Below are positions 1 through 9,430 of a stretch of DNA of 33,506 nucleotides, piece by piece (the first letter of the stretch is position 1; the number at the start of each line of letters is the position of its first letter). The translations under genes and the position numbers were made by a program. The stretch is from positions 1 to 33,506 of the forward strand of contig CALPNL020000002.1 in assembly GCA_943324925.2 (NCBI GenBank), in the 5' to 3' direction. This stretch comes from Chitinophaga pinensis. Its GTDB lineage: Bacteria > Bacteroidota > Bacteroidia > Flavobacteriales > Flavobacteriaceae. The notes under the pieces were generated by a model that worked only from the letters and a program-made list of their open reading frames with translations, did not search any database and was not told where the DNA came from.

Positions 1-1471
1 AAAGGAAGGTCGAGATATCTTATCATTAGATTTAAATACATTAGAATATAGAGCAGCTAAAAAAGCGTCTTTTGGAACATTAGAATTAACCAAAACAATC
101 TCTAAACCAATTGATCGCTTCAAAATATTGGTAACTGGAAAAGACAAAGCGGGAGAATTTTACCGAAAGAGTTTTGCATCTATGTTTGCCTATGTTTCGA
201 ATAGAATTCCTGAAATAGCAGATGAATTGTACAAAATTGACGATGCCATGAAAGCAGGTTTTGGTTGGGAAAATGGTCCTTTCGAAATTTGGGATGCCAT
301 TGGAGTAACCAAAGGAATTGAAATAATGAAAGCTGAAGGTTTAGAACCCAATTCTTGGGTGAATGATATGTTAGATTCTGGAAATTCGAGTTTCTATTCA
401 GTAAAAGATGGCGCAACCTATTATTATTCTATTCCAAATAAAGTACAAACTAAAGTCCCTGGCCAAGATGCTTTTATCATCTTAAATAACATTCGCGAAA
501 GTAAAAAAGTATGGAGTAATAGCGGGGCGATTATTCAAGATTTAGGTGATGGGATTTTAAATTTAGAATTCCAATCAAAAATGAATACTATTGGTGGCGA
601 CGTCTTACAGGCAATCAACAAAGCCATTGATTTATCTGAAAAGGATTATCAAGGTTTGGTTATTGGAAATCAAGCAGCAAATTTTACTGTGGGAGCCAAT
701 ATCGGAATGATATTTATGATGGCTGTTGAACAAGAATATGACGAATTAAATATGGCCATTAAAATGTTCCAAGATACCATGATGCGAGTTAGATACTCTG
801 GTATTCCAGTAATTGTAGCGCCCCACGGAATGACTTTAGGAGGTGGATGCGAGATGAGCATGCATGCCGATAAAGTGGTGGCTGCTGCTGAATCTTATAT
901 CGGACTCGTGGAATTTGGAGTTGGTGTAATTCCCGGTGGAGGTGGCTCTAAAGAAATGACATTGAGAGCTTCTGATTTATTCCGAAAAAATGATGTTGAA
1001 TTAAATGTGCTACAAGAATATTTCTTAACTGTAGCCATGGCAAAAGTTTCAACTTCTGCCTATGAAGCTTTTGATTTAGGCATCTTACAACACGGAAAAG
1101 ACATTGTTGTAGTCAATAAAGACCGACAAATTGCTGAAGCTAAAAAGCACGCTTTATTAATGGCAGAAGCTGGTTATACCCAACCTATTCGCCGTAATGA
1201 CGTTAAAGTTTTAGGAAAACAAGCCTTGGGAATGTTCTTAGTTGGAACTGATCAAATGGAGGCTGGAAAATACATTTCAGAGCACGACAAGAAAATCGCA
1301 AATAAACTGGCTTATGTTATGGCAGGAGGAGATTTATCAGAACCTACTTTGGTATCAGAACAATATTTATTAGACATAGAAAGAGAAGCCTTTTTGAGTT
1401 TGTGTACCGAAAGAAAAACACTGGAGAGAATTCAGTTTATGTTAACTAAGGGAAAACCGTTGAGAAATTAA
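1..1471 (+). CDS. 3-hydroxyacyl-CoA dehydrogenase / enoyl-CoA hydratase (FadB/FadJ-like), 5' end cut by window edge
   Basis: The frame stays open from base 2 (KEGRDILSLDLNTLEYRAAKK...) into the 128..1471 ORF; crotonase segment 'VAPHGMTLGGGCEMSMHADKVVAAAESYIGLVEFGVGVIPGGGGS'. The TTG at 128 is not the true start. Confidence 0.93.
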   Translation, partial: KEGRDILSLDLNTLEYRAAKKASFGTLELTKTISKPIDRFKILVTGKDKAGEFYRKSFASMFAYVSNRIPEIADELYKIDDAMKAGFGWENGPFEIWDAIGVTKGIEIMKAEGLEPNSWVNDMLDSGNSSFYSVKDGATYYYSIPNKVQTKVPGQDAFIILNNIRESKKVWSNSGAIIQDLGDGILNLEFQSKMNTIGGDVLQAINKAIDLSEKDYQGLVIGNQAANFTVGANIGMIFMMAVEQEYDELNMAIKMFQDTMMRVRYSGIPVIVAPHGMTLGGGCEMSMHADKVVAAAESYIGLVEFGVGVIPGGGGSKEMTLRASDLFRKNDVELNVLQEYFLTVAMAKVSTSAYEAFDLGILQHGKDIVVVNKDRQIAEAKKHALLMAEAGYTQPIRRNDVKVLGKQALGMFLVGTDQMEAGKYISEHDKKIANKLAYVMAGGDLSEPTLVSEQYLLDIEREAFLSLCTERKTLERIQFMLTKGKPLRN

Positions 1472-1472
1472 A

Positions 1473-1560
1473 AATAGATAAAAGATTATAGACAGATAGA
1501 TGAAAGATAAATTCTGTTATTGAAAAAAACTATCAATCTATTATCTCATTGTCTATCATC
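1473..1560. repeat. Intergenic imperfect inverted repeat built of degenerate NNNAGAY heptads
   Basis: Left arm AATAGAT-AAAAGAT-TATAGAC-AGATAGAT-GAAAGAT (1473-1508). Reverse complement of the right arm (about 1530-1560) reads GATGATAGAC-AATGAGAT-AATAGAT-TGATAG. Confidence 0.5.
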
Positions 1561-1575
1561 AAAAAAATAGAAAAA

Positions 1576-2757
1576 ATGAAAACAGCCTATATCGTTAAAG
1601 CATACAGAACAGCCGTTGGAAAAGCACCTAAAGGCTTATTTAGATTTAAGCGCCCGGATGAATTAGCAGCGGAAACCATCCAATTTATGATGAATGAATT
1701 ACCAGAATTCGACAAAAAACGCATCGATGACGTAATGGTTGGAAATGCCATGCCAGAGGCTGAACAAGGTTTGAATATGGGACGATTGATTTCCTTAATG
1801 GGATTAAAAATCGAAGATGTCCCTGGGGTAACTGTCAATAGATATTGTGCCTCGGGACTTGAAACTATTGGAATGGCAACAGCTAAAATCCAATCAGGAA
1901 TGGCAGATTGTATAATTGCAGGAGGTGCGGAAAGTATGAGTTTTATTCCAATGGGAGGTTATAAACCAACACCAGATTATGCTGCTGCAAAAGCAGGGAA
2001 TGAAGATTACTATTGGGGAATGGGATTAACTGCAGAAGCGGTTGCTCAACAATACAATATTTCTAGAACAGACCAAGATGAATTTGCTTTTAACTCGCAT
2101 ATGAAGGCATTGAAAGCACAATCGGAAGGTAAATTTGACAAACAAATTGTTCCTATAACTATTGAGCAAACTTTCATCAATGAAAATGGAAAAAAAGAAA
2201 CCAAATCATATGTTGTGAATAAAGATGAAGGTCCTAGAGCAGCAACTTCGTTAGAAGCTTTGGCTGGACTACGTCCTGTCTTTGCTGCAGACGGAAGTGT
2301 AACAGCAGGAAATTCTTCCCAAATGAGTGACGGCGCGGCATTTGTTTTAATTATGAGTGAAGAAATGGTTAAAGAATTCAACCTCACTCCTATTGCAAGA
2401 TTAGTAAATTTTGCATCTGCAGGTGTTGAACCAAGAATTATGGGAATTGGCCCTGTGAAAGCAATACCAAAAGCATTAAAACAAGCAGGATTACAATTAA
2501 AAGATATTGATTTAATTGAACTAAATGAAGCTTTCGCCTCTCAATCATTAGCAGTAATTAGAGAATTGGGGTTAAATCCTGACATTGTAAATGTAAATGG
2601 AGGAGCCATTGCTTTAGGCCATCCACTTGGTTGCACTGGAGCTAAATTATCGGTTCAATTGTTCGATGAAATGAAATTACGAGGTAGTAAATACGGCATA
2701 GTAAGTATGTGTGTAGGAACAGGACAAGGTAGCGCAGGAATATTTGAATTATTTTAA
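1576..2757 (+). CDS. fadA: Acetyl-CoA C-acyltransferase (thiolase)
   Basis: [20 protein letters not shown]..., thiolase motifs [36 protein letters not shown]. Start trimmed from 1549 (TTG) to the ATG at 1576. Confidence 0.95.
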   Translation: MKTAYIVKAYRTAVGKAPKGLFRFKRPDELAAETIQFMMNELPEFDKKRIDDVMVGNAMPEAEQGLNMGRLISLMGLKIEDVPGVTVNRYCASGLETIGMATAKIQSGMADCIIAGGAESMSFIPMGGYKPTPDYAAAKAGNEDYYWGMGLTAEAVAQQYNISRTDQDEFAFNSHMKALKAQSEGKFDKQIVPITIEQTFINENGKKETKSYVVNKDEGPRAATSLEALAGLRPVFAADGSVTAGNSSQMSDGAAFVLIMSEEMVKEFNLTPIARLVNFASAGVEPRIMGIGPVKAIPKALKQAGLQLKDIDLIELNEAFASQSLAVIRELGLNPDIVNVNGGAIALGHPLGCTGAKLSVQLFDEMKLRGSKYGIVSMCVGTGQGSAGIFELF

Positions 2758-2785
2758 TTAGATAATTAGAATCAAAAACATAGTC

Positions 2786-4576
2786 ATGATAGAAAAAACA
2801 AGAGGAGGTCAATTCCTAGTAAAAGAAACAAAATGTGAAGCTATTTTCACACCTGAAGACTTCAATGAGGAGCAATTAATGATGCGAGATTCAGTAAAAG
2901 AATTTGTAGACAAAGAGATTTGGCCCTACAAAAACCGATTTGAAAATAAAGATTTCGCCCTAACTGTGGAAACAATGAAAAAGGCAGGAGATCTCGGATT
3001 TTTGAGTGTTGCAGTGCCAGAATCTTATGGCGGAATGGGAATGGGATTTGTAAATACCGTGCTGGTTTGCGATTATATTTCAGGCGCCACTGGTTCGTTT
3101 TCAACTGCATTTGGTGCACATACAGGAATTGGTACTATGCCAATAACATTGTATGGAACTGAAGAACAAAAGCAAAAGTATGTTCCAAAACTAGCATCTG
3201 GCGAATGGTTTGGTGCTTATTGCTTGACAGAACCAGGAGCTGGATCGGATGCAAATTCTGGAAAGACAAAAGCAGTTTTATCAGATGACGGAACACATTA
3301 CAAAATTACAGGACAAAAAATGTGGATTTCAAATGCTGGATTTTGTTCTTTATTTATAGTATTTGCAAGAATTGAAGATGACAAAAACATTACTGGTTTT
3401 ATTGTTGAAAATGATTCTAGTAATGGAATTTCAATGGGCGAAGAAGAACATAAATTAGGAATTCGTGCTTCTTCAACTCGTCAAGTTTTCTTTAATGAAA
3501 CTAAAGTACCTGTTGGAAATATGCTGTCTGAAAGAGGAAATGGATTCAAAATAGCCATGAATGCTTTGAATGTTGGAAGAATAAAATTGGCAGCAGCTTG
3601 TTTAGACGCTCAACGTAGAGTAACTACAGGAGCTATAAATTATGCTGTAGATAGAGTTCAATTCAATACTTCTATTTCTCAATTTGGTGCTGTTAGACAA
3701 AAAATAGCGGAAATGGCAACCTCTTGTTATGCTGGTGAAAGCGCAACTTACAGAGCCGCAAAAGATATTGAAGATCGAATAATTGCAAGAGAATCAGAAG
3801 GTGCATCACATCAAGAAGCAGAATTAAAAGGTGTTGAAGAGTATGCTATTGAGTGTTCGATTCTGAAAGTAGCCGTTTCTGAAGACGTACAAAAATGCGC
3901 TGATGAGGGAATTCAGATTTTTGGAGGAATGGGTTTTTCAGAAGATACTCCAATGGAAAGTGCCTGGCGTGACGCTAGAATAGCCCGCATTTATGAAGGT
4001 ACGAATGAAATTAACCGAATGCTTTCCGTTGGAATGTTAATAAAAAAAGCAATGAAAGGTCATGTTGACTTGTTGGGGCCTGCATCACAAGTTCAAGAAG
4101 AATTAATGGGGATTCCGTCATTTGATGTGCCAGATTATTCAGAACTATTTGCGGAAGAAAAAGAAATGATAGGTAAAATTAAAAAGGCGTTTTTAATGGT
4201 TGCTGGTGGAGCTGTTCAAAAATATGGTCCTGATTTAGAAGGTCACCAACAATTATTAATGGCAGCTGCCGATATGTTAATTGAAATTTATATGGCAGAA
4301 AGCACTATTCTTAGAACAGAAAAAATTGCTAAAAATAATGGCGTAGAAAAAGTTCAGGAACAAATTGCAATGGCTAGATTGTATCTTTATAATGCAGTTG
4401 ATATTATTAATTTAAAAGGTAAAGAAAGTATTATTTCATTTGCTGAAGGCGACGAGCAAAGGATGATGTTAATGGGATTACGTAGATTTACAAAATACAC
4501 TAATATGCCAAATATAGTTGCACTAAGGGAAATAATCACTACAAAATTAGTTGACAAAAATGAATATTGCTTTTAA
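2786..4576 (+). CDS. Acyl-CoA dehydrogenase family protein
   Basis: 'CLTEPGAGSDANSGKTKAVLSDDGTHYKITGQKMWISNAG', 'IFGGMGFSEDTPMESAWRDARIARIYEGTNEINRML'. Confidence 0.95.
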   Translation: MIEKTRGGQFLVKETKCEAIFTPEDFNEEQLMMRDSVKEFVDKEIWPYKNRFENKDFALTVETMKKAGDLGFLSVAVPESYGGMGMGFVNTVLVCDYISGATGSFSTAFGAHTGIGTMPITLYGTEEQKQKYVPKLASGEWFGAYCLTEPGAGSDANSGKTKAVLSDDGTHYKITGQKMWISNAGFCSLFIVFARIEDDKNITGFIVENDSSNGISMGEEEHKLGIRASSTRQVFFNETKVPVGNMLSERGNGFKIAMNALNVGRIKLAAACLDAQRRVTTGAINYAVDRVQFNTSISQFGAVRQKIAEMATSCYAGESATYRAAKDIEDRIIARESEGASHQEAELKGVEEYAIECSILKVAVSEDVQKCADEGIQIFGGMGFSEDTPMESAWRDARIARIYEGTNEINRMLSVGMLIKKAMKGHVDLLGPASQVQEELMGIPSFDVPDYSELFAEEKEMIGKIKKAFLMVAGGAVQKYGPDLEGHQQLLMAAADMLIEIYMAESTILRTEKIAKNNGVEKVQEQIAMARLYLYNAVDIINLKGKESIISFAEGDEQRMMLMGLRRFTKYTNMPNIVALREIITTKLVDKNEYCF

Positions 4577-4607
4577 ATCTCGGCACTAGAAATGTTGGTT
4601 TTGGTAT

Positions 4608-4649
4608 AAAGGTCACTTTGTAATTATTTACAAAATGACCTTTTTTTTT
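4608..4649 (+). terminator. Intrinsic terminator after the beta-oxidation operon
   Basis: AAAGGTCACTTTGTAA-TTAT-TTACAAAATGACCTTT (about 16-bp stem, one mismatch) followed by a T run. Confidence 0.85.
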
Positions 4650-4738
4650 GATGTTTATATTTTAATATAAAATTAAATAAAAGAAGCTTTTTTATAATTT
4701 TTAAATAGTTAATTTTATGAAAAATTAAATCTCTAATT

Positions 4739-5266
4739 ATGAAAAAAATAATAGTTTTATTCGCTCTCTTAATTTCAGTTATTATTGGCTGTAAATCAAA
4801 TTCTTCAAACGGGGTTACCTCAAAAATAAACGTAATTTTTGAACCAAAAAGTAACAGTAATGTTAATGGAACTGGATTTTTCAGTGAAAAAAATGGTCAA
4901 GTTACTTTTACCGCAAAATTCACAGGATTAAAACCAGGAATTCACGCCATCCATATACATGAAAAATCAGATTGTAGTGCCGCAGATGGAAGTTCTGCCG
5001 GAGGCCATTGGAATCCAACTTTCAAAAAACATGGTAAATTGGGAGAAGGTGAAGCTCACAAGGGAGATATTGGTAATTTTACTGCTGATGAATTTGGAAA
5101 TGGCAGCATTACTTTTACTACCTCAGAATGGAGTATCGGAGGTGATGATACAACTAAAGATATCTTAGGTAAAAGCTTAATCGTTCATCAAGGACCTGAC
5201 GATTACATCTCTCAACCTTCAGGGAATTCAGGAGCTAGAGTAGCATGTTCAGCAATTATCAAATAA
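4739..5266 (+). CDS. Superoxide dismutase family protein (Cu/Zn), lipoprotein
   Basis: Lipobox 'LISVIIGCKS'; 'HAIHIHEKSDCSAADGSSAGGHWNPTFKKHG' and 'IVHQGPDDYISQPSGNSGARVACSAI'. Confidence 0.93.
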   Translation: MKKIIVLFALLISVIIGCKSNSSNGVTSKINVIFEPKSNSNVNGTGFFSEKNGQVTFTAKFTGLKPGIHAIHIHEKSDCSAADGSSAGGHWNPTFKKHGKLGEGEAHKGDIGNFTADEFGNGSITFTTSEWSIGGDDTTKDILGKSLIVHQGPDDYISQPSGNSGARVACSAIIK

Positions 5267-5335
5267 AAATTAAATTAGCGTAAAACTCATTTTTAATATT
5301 ATAAATTATATAAATTTGTCGGTATAATTTATGAA

Positions 5336-6535
5336 ATGATAAACCCATCTGCTTCCGGCTGGATAGATAAATTTTTCTCTGATCAAAAGTCGATAACAAA
5401 CCTTGTTATTGAAAGTACTGACGTTTTTTATTCAAATATCAGAAAGACTGGGTTTATTTACGGATATATAGTTAATTTAGACACTAAATTTACTATTGAT
5501 ACCCTGGGATGGACAGAAGATGAAATGTCTAAGGTTGCTTTATTAAATTCCTTATTTAGGATTTATCAAATAAATACCAACGACTCAAATTCTGAAGATT
5601 TTATTTCTAAAACAGTTTTGTTTTATAATGAAATGCATCCTCAAGGGTTTAATTTATTAAAGAAAATTCTTCCTAACAATTCCGCTTCAACTAATCTAGA
5701 GAAAATTATTGATGGGAGAATTCAAACTAATATTGATATTATCAATAAACAGTTTTCCCATGTCCTAACCAACGCCCTTCTTTTTATCGATTTACTAGCC
5801 TTCAATTACTATCTTATAAATGAAACTATTCCTGAAAAATATATTAAAAAAATTGAGGAAACGATCATAGGTATAGTTTCTTTGGCACTTAAAATTAAAT
5901 CCAATAAAACGAACTATGATGATTTACTAATCAAATTATTAGAGGCATCTGTTCGTTATAGTAAGTTTTCTAAAATCAGTATTCAAAATCTCGAGGAATT
6001 AAATTTGGATTATTTTACTATGGATATAGAAAAATATTACTTAATTGATTTGGCTGGGATGGCATTATGGAGTGACGAAAAAATAGAAAAAAACGAAGCC
6101 TTTTTCCTTCATCATTTAGCTGAAATAATGTCGATTTCAGATCAATTTGTTGAAAAGAGTATTCATAATACAAATGAATTTATTAACAAATACAAAGAGG
6201 AAATCCCCTATTTTAAATATTCAAATCCCGTAAAACATTTCTTTGATCATACTACCCAAAATGTGGAAGTATTAATTAGCAGAAATAAAAATCGACTATT
6301 AAAAGAAATAACCGAAAGCAAAGAACTAATGTTACTACTTGCTAAATCTACCCGTAGAGATTTGGATGAAAAGGAAAAGAAAAAAGTAAAAAAACAATTA
6401 TTAGATATTTGTAAAACAATTCCTTCACTTACCATTTTCTTGTTACCAGGCGGTTCATTATTACTTCCTATATTAATAAAATTTATTCCTAAATTATTAC
6501 CTTCCGCTTTTAATGAAAACTTAGAAGAGGGATAA
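5336..6535 (+). CDS. LETM1-related protein
   Basis: C-terminal 'DEKEKKKVKKQLLDICKTIPSLTIFLLPGGSLLLPILIKFIPKLLPSAF' resembles the LETM1 core; central 'LAGMALWSDEKIEKNEAFFLHHLAEIM' is TerB/DjlA-like. Confidence 0.75.
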   Translation: MINPSASGWIDKFFSDQKSITNLVIESTDVFYSNIRKTGFIYGYIVNLDTKFTIDTLGWTEDEMSKVALLNSLFRIYQINTNDSNSEDFISKTVLFYNEMHPQGFNLLKKILPNNSASTNLEKIIDGRIQTNIDIINKQFSHVLTNALLFIDLLAFNYYLINETIPEKYIKKIEETIIGIVSLALKIKSNKTNYDDLLIKLLEASVRYSKFSKISIQNLEELNLDYFTMDIEKYYLIDLAGMALWSDEKIEKNEAFFLHHLAEIMSISDQFVEKSIHNTNEFINKYKEEIPYFKYSNPVKHFFDHTTQNVEVLISRNKNRLLKEITESKELMLLLAKSTRRDLDEKEKKKVKKQLLDICKTIPSLTIFLLPGGSLLLPILIKFIPKLLPSAFNENLEEG

Positions 6536-6537
6536 AA

Positions 6538-6557
6538 AAACCACTCGAAAGTGGTTA
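6538..6557 (-). terminator. Intrinsic terminator of the carbonic anhydrase gene
   Basis: AACCACT-CGAA-AGTGGTT hairpin; followed on the minus strand by T7. Overlaps the stop codon region of the minus-strand gene. Confidence 0.7.
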
Positions 6558-7190
6558 AAATTTTAATTGGTATACGTCATCTAAATCTTTATCAGAACTA
6601 AAATTAACTTTTAAATCGGTTACAAAACCGGAATTCAATCCATAAGTCCAACCATGAAGCGTTAAATCCTGACCGTTTTTCCAGGCTGATTGAACAATTG
6701 ATGTTTTAGCTAAATCAAAAACTTGCTCTTTAACGTTTAGTTCTACGAAAGTGTTAAATCGTTCATTTTCATCTGTAATTGAATCTAAATAATCCTGGTG
6801 CAAACGGTAAACATCTTTAATATGTCGGATCCAGTTATCAATAATCCCAATAGAATCATTTCCCATGGCGGCTTTTACACCACCACAACCATAATGACCG
6901 CAAACAATAACATGCTTAACTTTCAATACATTAACTGCATAATCTAAAACACTTAACATGTTCATATCAGAATGCACTACCATATTTGCAATATTTCGAT
7001 GAACAAAAACTTCACCAGGCTTAGCTCCAATAATTTCATTAGCGGGAACGCGACTATCAGAACATCCAATCCACAAAAGTGGCGGAGTTTGACCTTTTGC
7101 CAAGTCCTTAAAATAATTTGGATCTTTTTCTAAAGCGTTTTCAACCCAAATTTTATTATTATCTAATATTTTTTTATAAAAATCACTCAT
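6555..7190 (-). CDS. can: Beta-class carbonic anhydrase
   Basis: 'LLWIGCSDSRVPANEI' and 'HVIVCGHYGCGGVKAAM' zinc ligand motifs. Confidence 0.95.
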   Translation of the reverse strand: MSDFYKKILDNNKIWVENALEKDPNYFKDLAKGQTPPLLWIGCSDSRVPANEIIGAKPGEVFVHRNIANMVVHSDMNMLSVLDYAVNVLKVKHVIVCGHYGCGGVKAAMGNDSIGIIDNWIRHIKDVYRLHQDYLDSITDENERFNTFVELNVKEQVFDLAKTSIVQSAWKNGQDLTLHGWTYGLNSGFVTDLKVNFSSDKDLDDVYQLKF

Positions 7191-7239
7191 CGATTTAATT
7201 TTATTACAATTTATGATGTTAGCACTACCGATAAAAATA

Positions 7240-7247
7240 CAAATGTA
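7240..7247 (-). promoter_or_regulatory. Bacteroidota-type -7 element (TACATTTG) upstream of carbonic anhydrase
   Basis: Reverse complement of CAAATGTA matches TAnnTTTG; no clear -33 element. Confidence 0.45.
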
Positions 7248-7282
7248 TGCAAATACTATTCGAAATTCATAGAATAAAATTC

Positions 7283-8923
7283 TTAATTGTTATTTTCCTT
7301 TTTCACCATTTTTCTTTTTACAAAATCATAATGATGTTCAATAGTCACATGGTTTGGAGATTCAATTGAGTTTTCTAAATTATAAGACTTTTTAAACCCT
7401 TTTAATTTTACTTTTATATTATTGTCATTTGCTCTAGTGGCTTTAAATTCTCTAATTAAATCTAAGATATCATGGGCAATATATATCGTTTCCGAAGCAT
7501 CAATAATTACTTTTGTATTTTCTGGTATTTCATTTAAAGTCGATTTGATGGCTGCTTTATTTAAAAAAGAAACTTCTTGTGCTAAATTAATATGAATAAT
7601 ATCTCCATCTAAATATTCCTCTTTCTTAAAACTATAAGCTCTTTTTAAATTCCCTTTTAATACAAATAGTATACTGATAATCATCCCTAAAGCTACTCCT
7701 TTTAATAAATCAGAAAATACAACGGCTAAAAATGTTGCAATAAAAGGGATGAATTGGTATTTTCCTTTAGCCCAAAAATGTAAAATCGTTTTAGGATTTG
7801 CTAATTTATAACCTACTAAAAGTAAAACAGCAGCTAACGTAGCTAATGGGATTTTATTTAAAATAGTTGGGATTGAAATAACACAAATTGTCAATAATAA
7901 TCCATGTATAATTGCAGATAATTTTGATTTTGCACCTGCAGTATTATTAGCAGATGTTCTTACTACAACTGAAGTCATTGGCAAACCACCAAGTAACGAA
8001 CTTATTACATTTCCAATACCTTGAGCTTTCAATTCAACATTGGTATCGGTAAATCTCTTTTGTTCATCCATTCTATCTGCTGCTTCAATACACAATAAAG
8101 TTTCAATTGAAGCCACAATAGCTATTGTAATTCCAATAATCCAAACCTTAGCATTTGCTAAAGCTGAAAAATTAGGTAAAATAAAAATATTCTTAAATTC
8201 CTCGATAGAGTTTGGAACAGGCAAACTAACTAAATGCTCGCTTTTTATAGAAAAACTACTTCCTGAAAAAATGAAAAACTCATTCAATAAAATACTCATA
8301 ATTACAGCTACTAAAGCTGGTGGAACTAGTTTAATCTTATTTAAAAATTCAAATTTAGTCCAAGTAATTAATATAAAAAGTGATAGTAAGGTAATAAAGA
8401 TAGAACCTAATTGAACATGGCTAATCAAATGGAAAATTTCAGAAAAAGTGTTTTCAGAATCAGGTTGCAAGAAAGCCAAGTCACCTTCGTAATCCTTATC
8501 ATAACCAAAAGCATGTGGAATTTGTTTTAAAAAAATAATAACGCCAATACCTGCTAACATTCCTTCAATTACATTAGTTGGGAAATAATTTGAAATACTT
8601 CCTGCCTTAATAAATCCTAAAATCAACTGAAGAATTCCAGCAATAAAAACGGCTGTTAGGAAGATGTCAAAAGCACCTAAGTCGGTTATTGCTGTTAGGA
8701 CAATTGCTGTCAAACCAGCTGCCGGACCAGAAACACTCAAATGGGAAGTGCTTAAATATCCCACAACTATTCCTCCTATTATTCCTGAAATAATACCCGA
8801 AAATAAAGGGGCGCCAGATGCCATTGCAATACCTAAACACAAGGGTAATGCCACCAAAAAAACCACTAAACCAGAAGAAAAATCAGATTTAAGGTTTGCA
8901 AAAAAATTATTGTTTTTTGTCAT
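7283..8923 (-). CDS. SulP family inorganic anion transporter (probable bicarbonate transporter)
   Basis: Multi-TM protein 'LVALPLCLGIAMASGAPLFSGIISGIIGGIVVGYLSTSHLSVSGPAAGL' with C-terminal STAS-like 'TKVIIDASETIYIAHDILDLI'; adjacent to carbonic anhydrase. Confidence 0.92.
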   Translation of the reverse strand: MTKNNNFFANLKSDFSSGLVVFLVALPLCLGIAMASGAPLFSGIISGIIGGIVVGYLSTSHLSVSGPAAGLTAIVLTAITDLGAFDIFLTAVFIAGILQLILGFIKAGSISNYFPTNVIEGMLAGIGVIIFLKQIPHAFGYDKDYEGDLAFLQPDSENTFSEIFHLISHVQLGSIFITLLSLFILITWTKFEFLNKIKLVPPALVAVIMSILLNEFFIFSGSSFSIKSEHLVSLPVPNSIEEFKNIFILPNFSALANAKVWIIGITIAIVASIETLLCIEAADRMDEQKRFTDTNVELKAQGIGNVISSLLGGLPMTSVVVRTSANNTAGAKSKLSAIIHGLLLTICVISIPTILNKIPLATLAAVLLLVGYKLANPKTILHFWAKGKYQFIPFIATFLAVVFSDLLKGVALGMIISILFVLKGNLKRAYSFKKEEYLDGDIIHINLAQEVSFLNKAAIKSTLNEIPENTKVIIDASETIYIAHDILDLIREFKATRANDNNIKVKLKGFKKSYNLENSIESPNHVTIEHHYDFVKRKMVKKENNN

Positions 8924-8988
8924 AATACCTAATATAATAATTAATACAAAGAGAGTAACGCTAAATAAATGCGTTAATAAATGAGTAA

Positions 8989-9270
8989 TTAAATCGTATC
9001 AGGTGGAGGAATAACTATTTTTTTTGAAACAGCATCGTGTTTATTTAAATTCTCTGAAAGAATAATAAATGACCTTTTTTGAGGATTAAAAAAAATATAA
9101 GTTAAAGATTCAATAATAAAATCAGTTTTGAGTTCTTTTTGAAATTCATCCGATTCGGAACTATCATAAAAAAACGAAACAACTCCTTTCTTTTCTAACA
9201 AGCTTAAAATAGTAGGCGTTGAAAGAAAAAATAGAAAAAAAAAGATCAGTACTTTTACCATTAATTTCAT
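8989..9270 (-). CDS. Hypothetical small membrane-anchored/secreted protein
   Basis: 93-aa ORF with N-terminal hydrophobic segment MKLMVKVLIFFFLFFLSTPTILSLL. Confidence 0.6.
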   Translation of the reverse strand: MKLMVKVLIFFFLFFLSTPTILSLLEKKGVVSFFYDSSESDEFQKELKTDFIIESLTYIFFNPQKRSFIILSENLNKHDAVSKKIVIPPPDTI

Positions 9271-9405
9271 GTAGCAAAACTATATTTATTTATCTAAAAA
9301 AAATAGTAATTTTATTAAAAATTAAAATTAATTTAACAATAGTTTGTTTTAAAAAAATAATTGAATTTGAAATAGATTTGTACTATAAAATAAATTGATT
9401 GTTTT

Positions 9406-9413
9406 TATATTTG
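9406..9413 (+). promoter_or_regulatory. Bacteroidota-type -7 element (TATATTTG) upstream of oxyR
   Basis: TATATTTG 17 nt upstream of the ATG; -33 element poorly spaced. Confidence 0.5.
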
Positions 9414-9430
9414 CATAACAAATTACTATT

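Noticed and set aside
2046-2387. 113-aa minus-strand ORF (and similar at 180..416, 670..861, 1587..1838, 2862..3119)
   Set aside because: All antisense to clear beta-oxidation genes.
4654-4671. TTTATATT-TT-AATATAAA inverted repeat upstream of SOD
   Set aside because: AT-only short palindrome in very AT-rich intergenic DNA, with a 2-nt loop; likely chance.
4959-5168. 69-aa plus-strand ORF inside the SOD gene
   Set aside because: Out-of-frame overlap with a strongly supported Cu/Zn SOD CDS.
8040-8984. Plus-strand ORFs 8040..8414 and 8664..8984
   Set aside because: Antisense to the SulP transporter gene; no recognisable domain.
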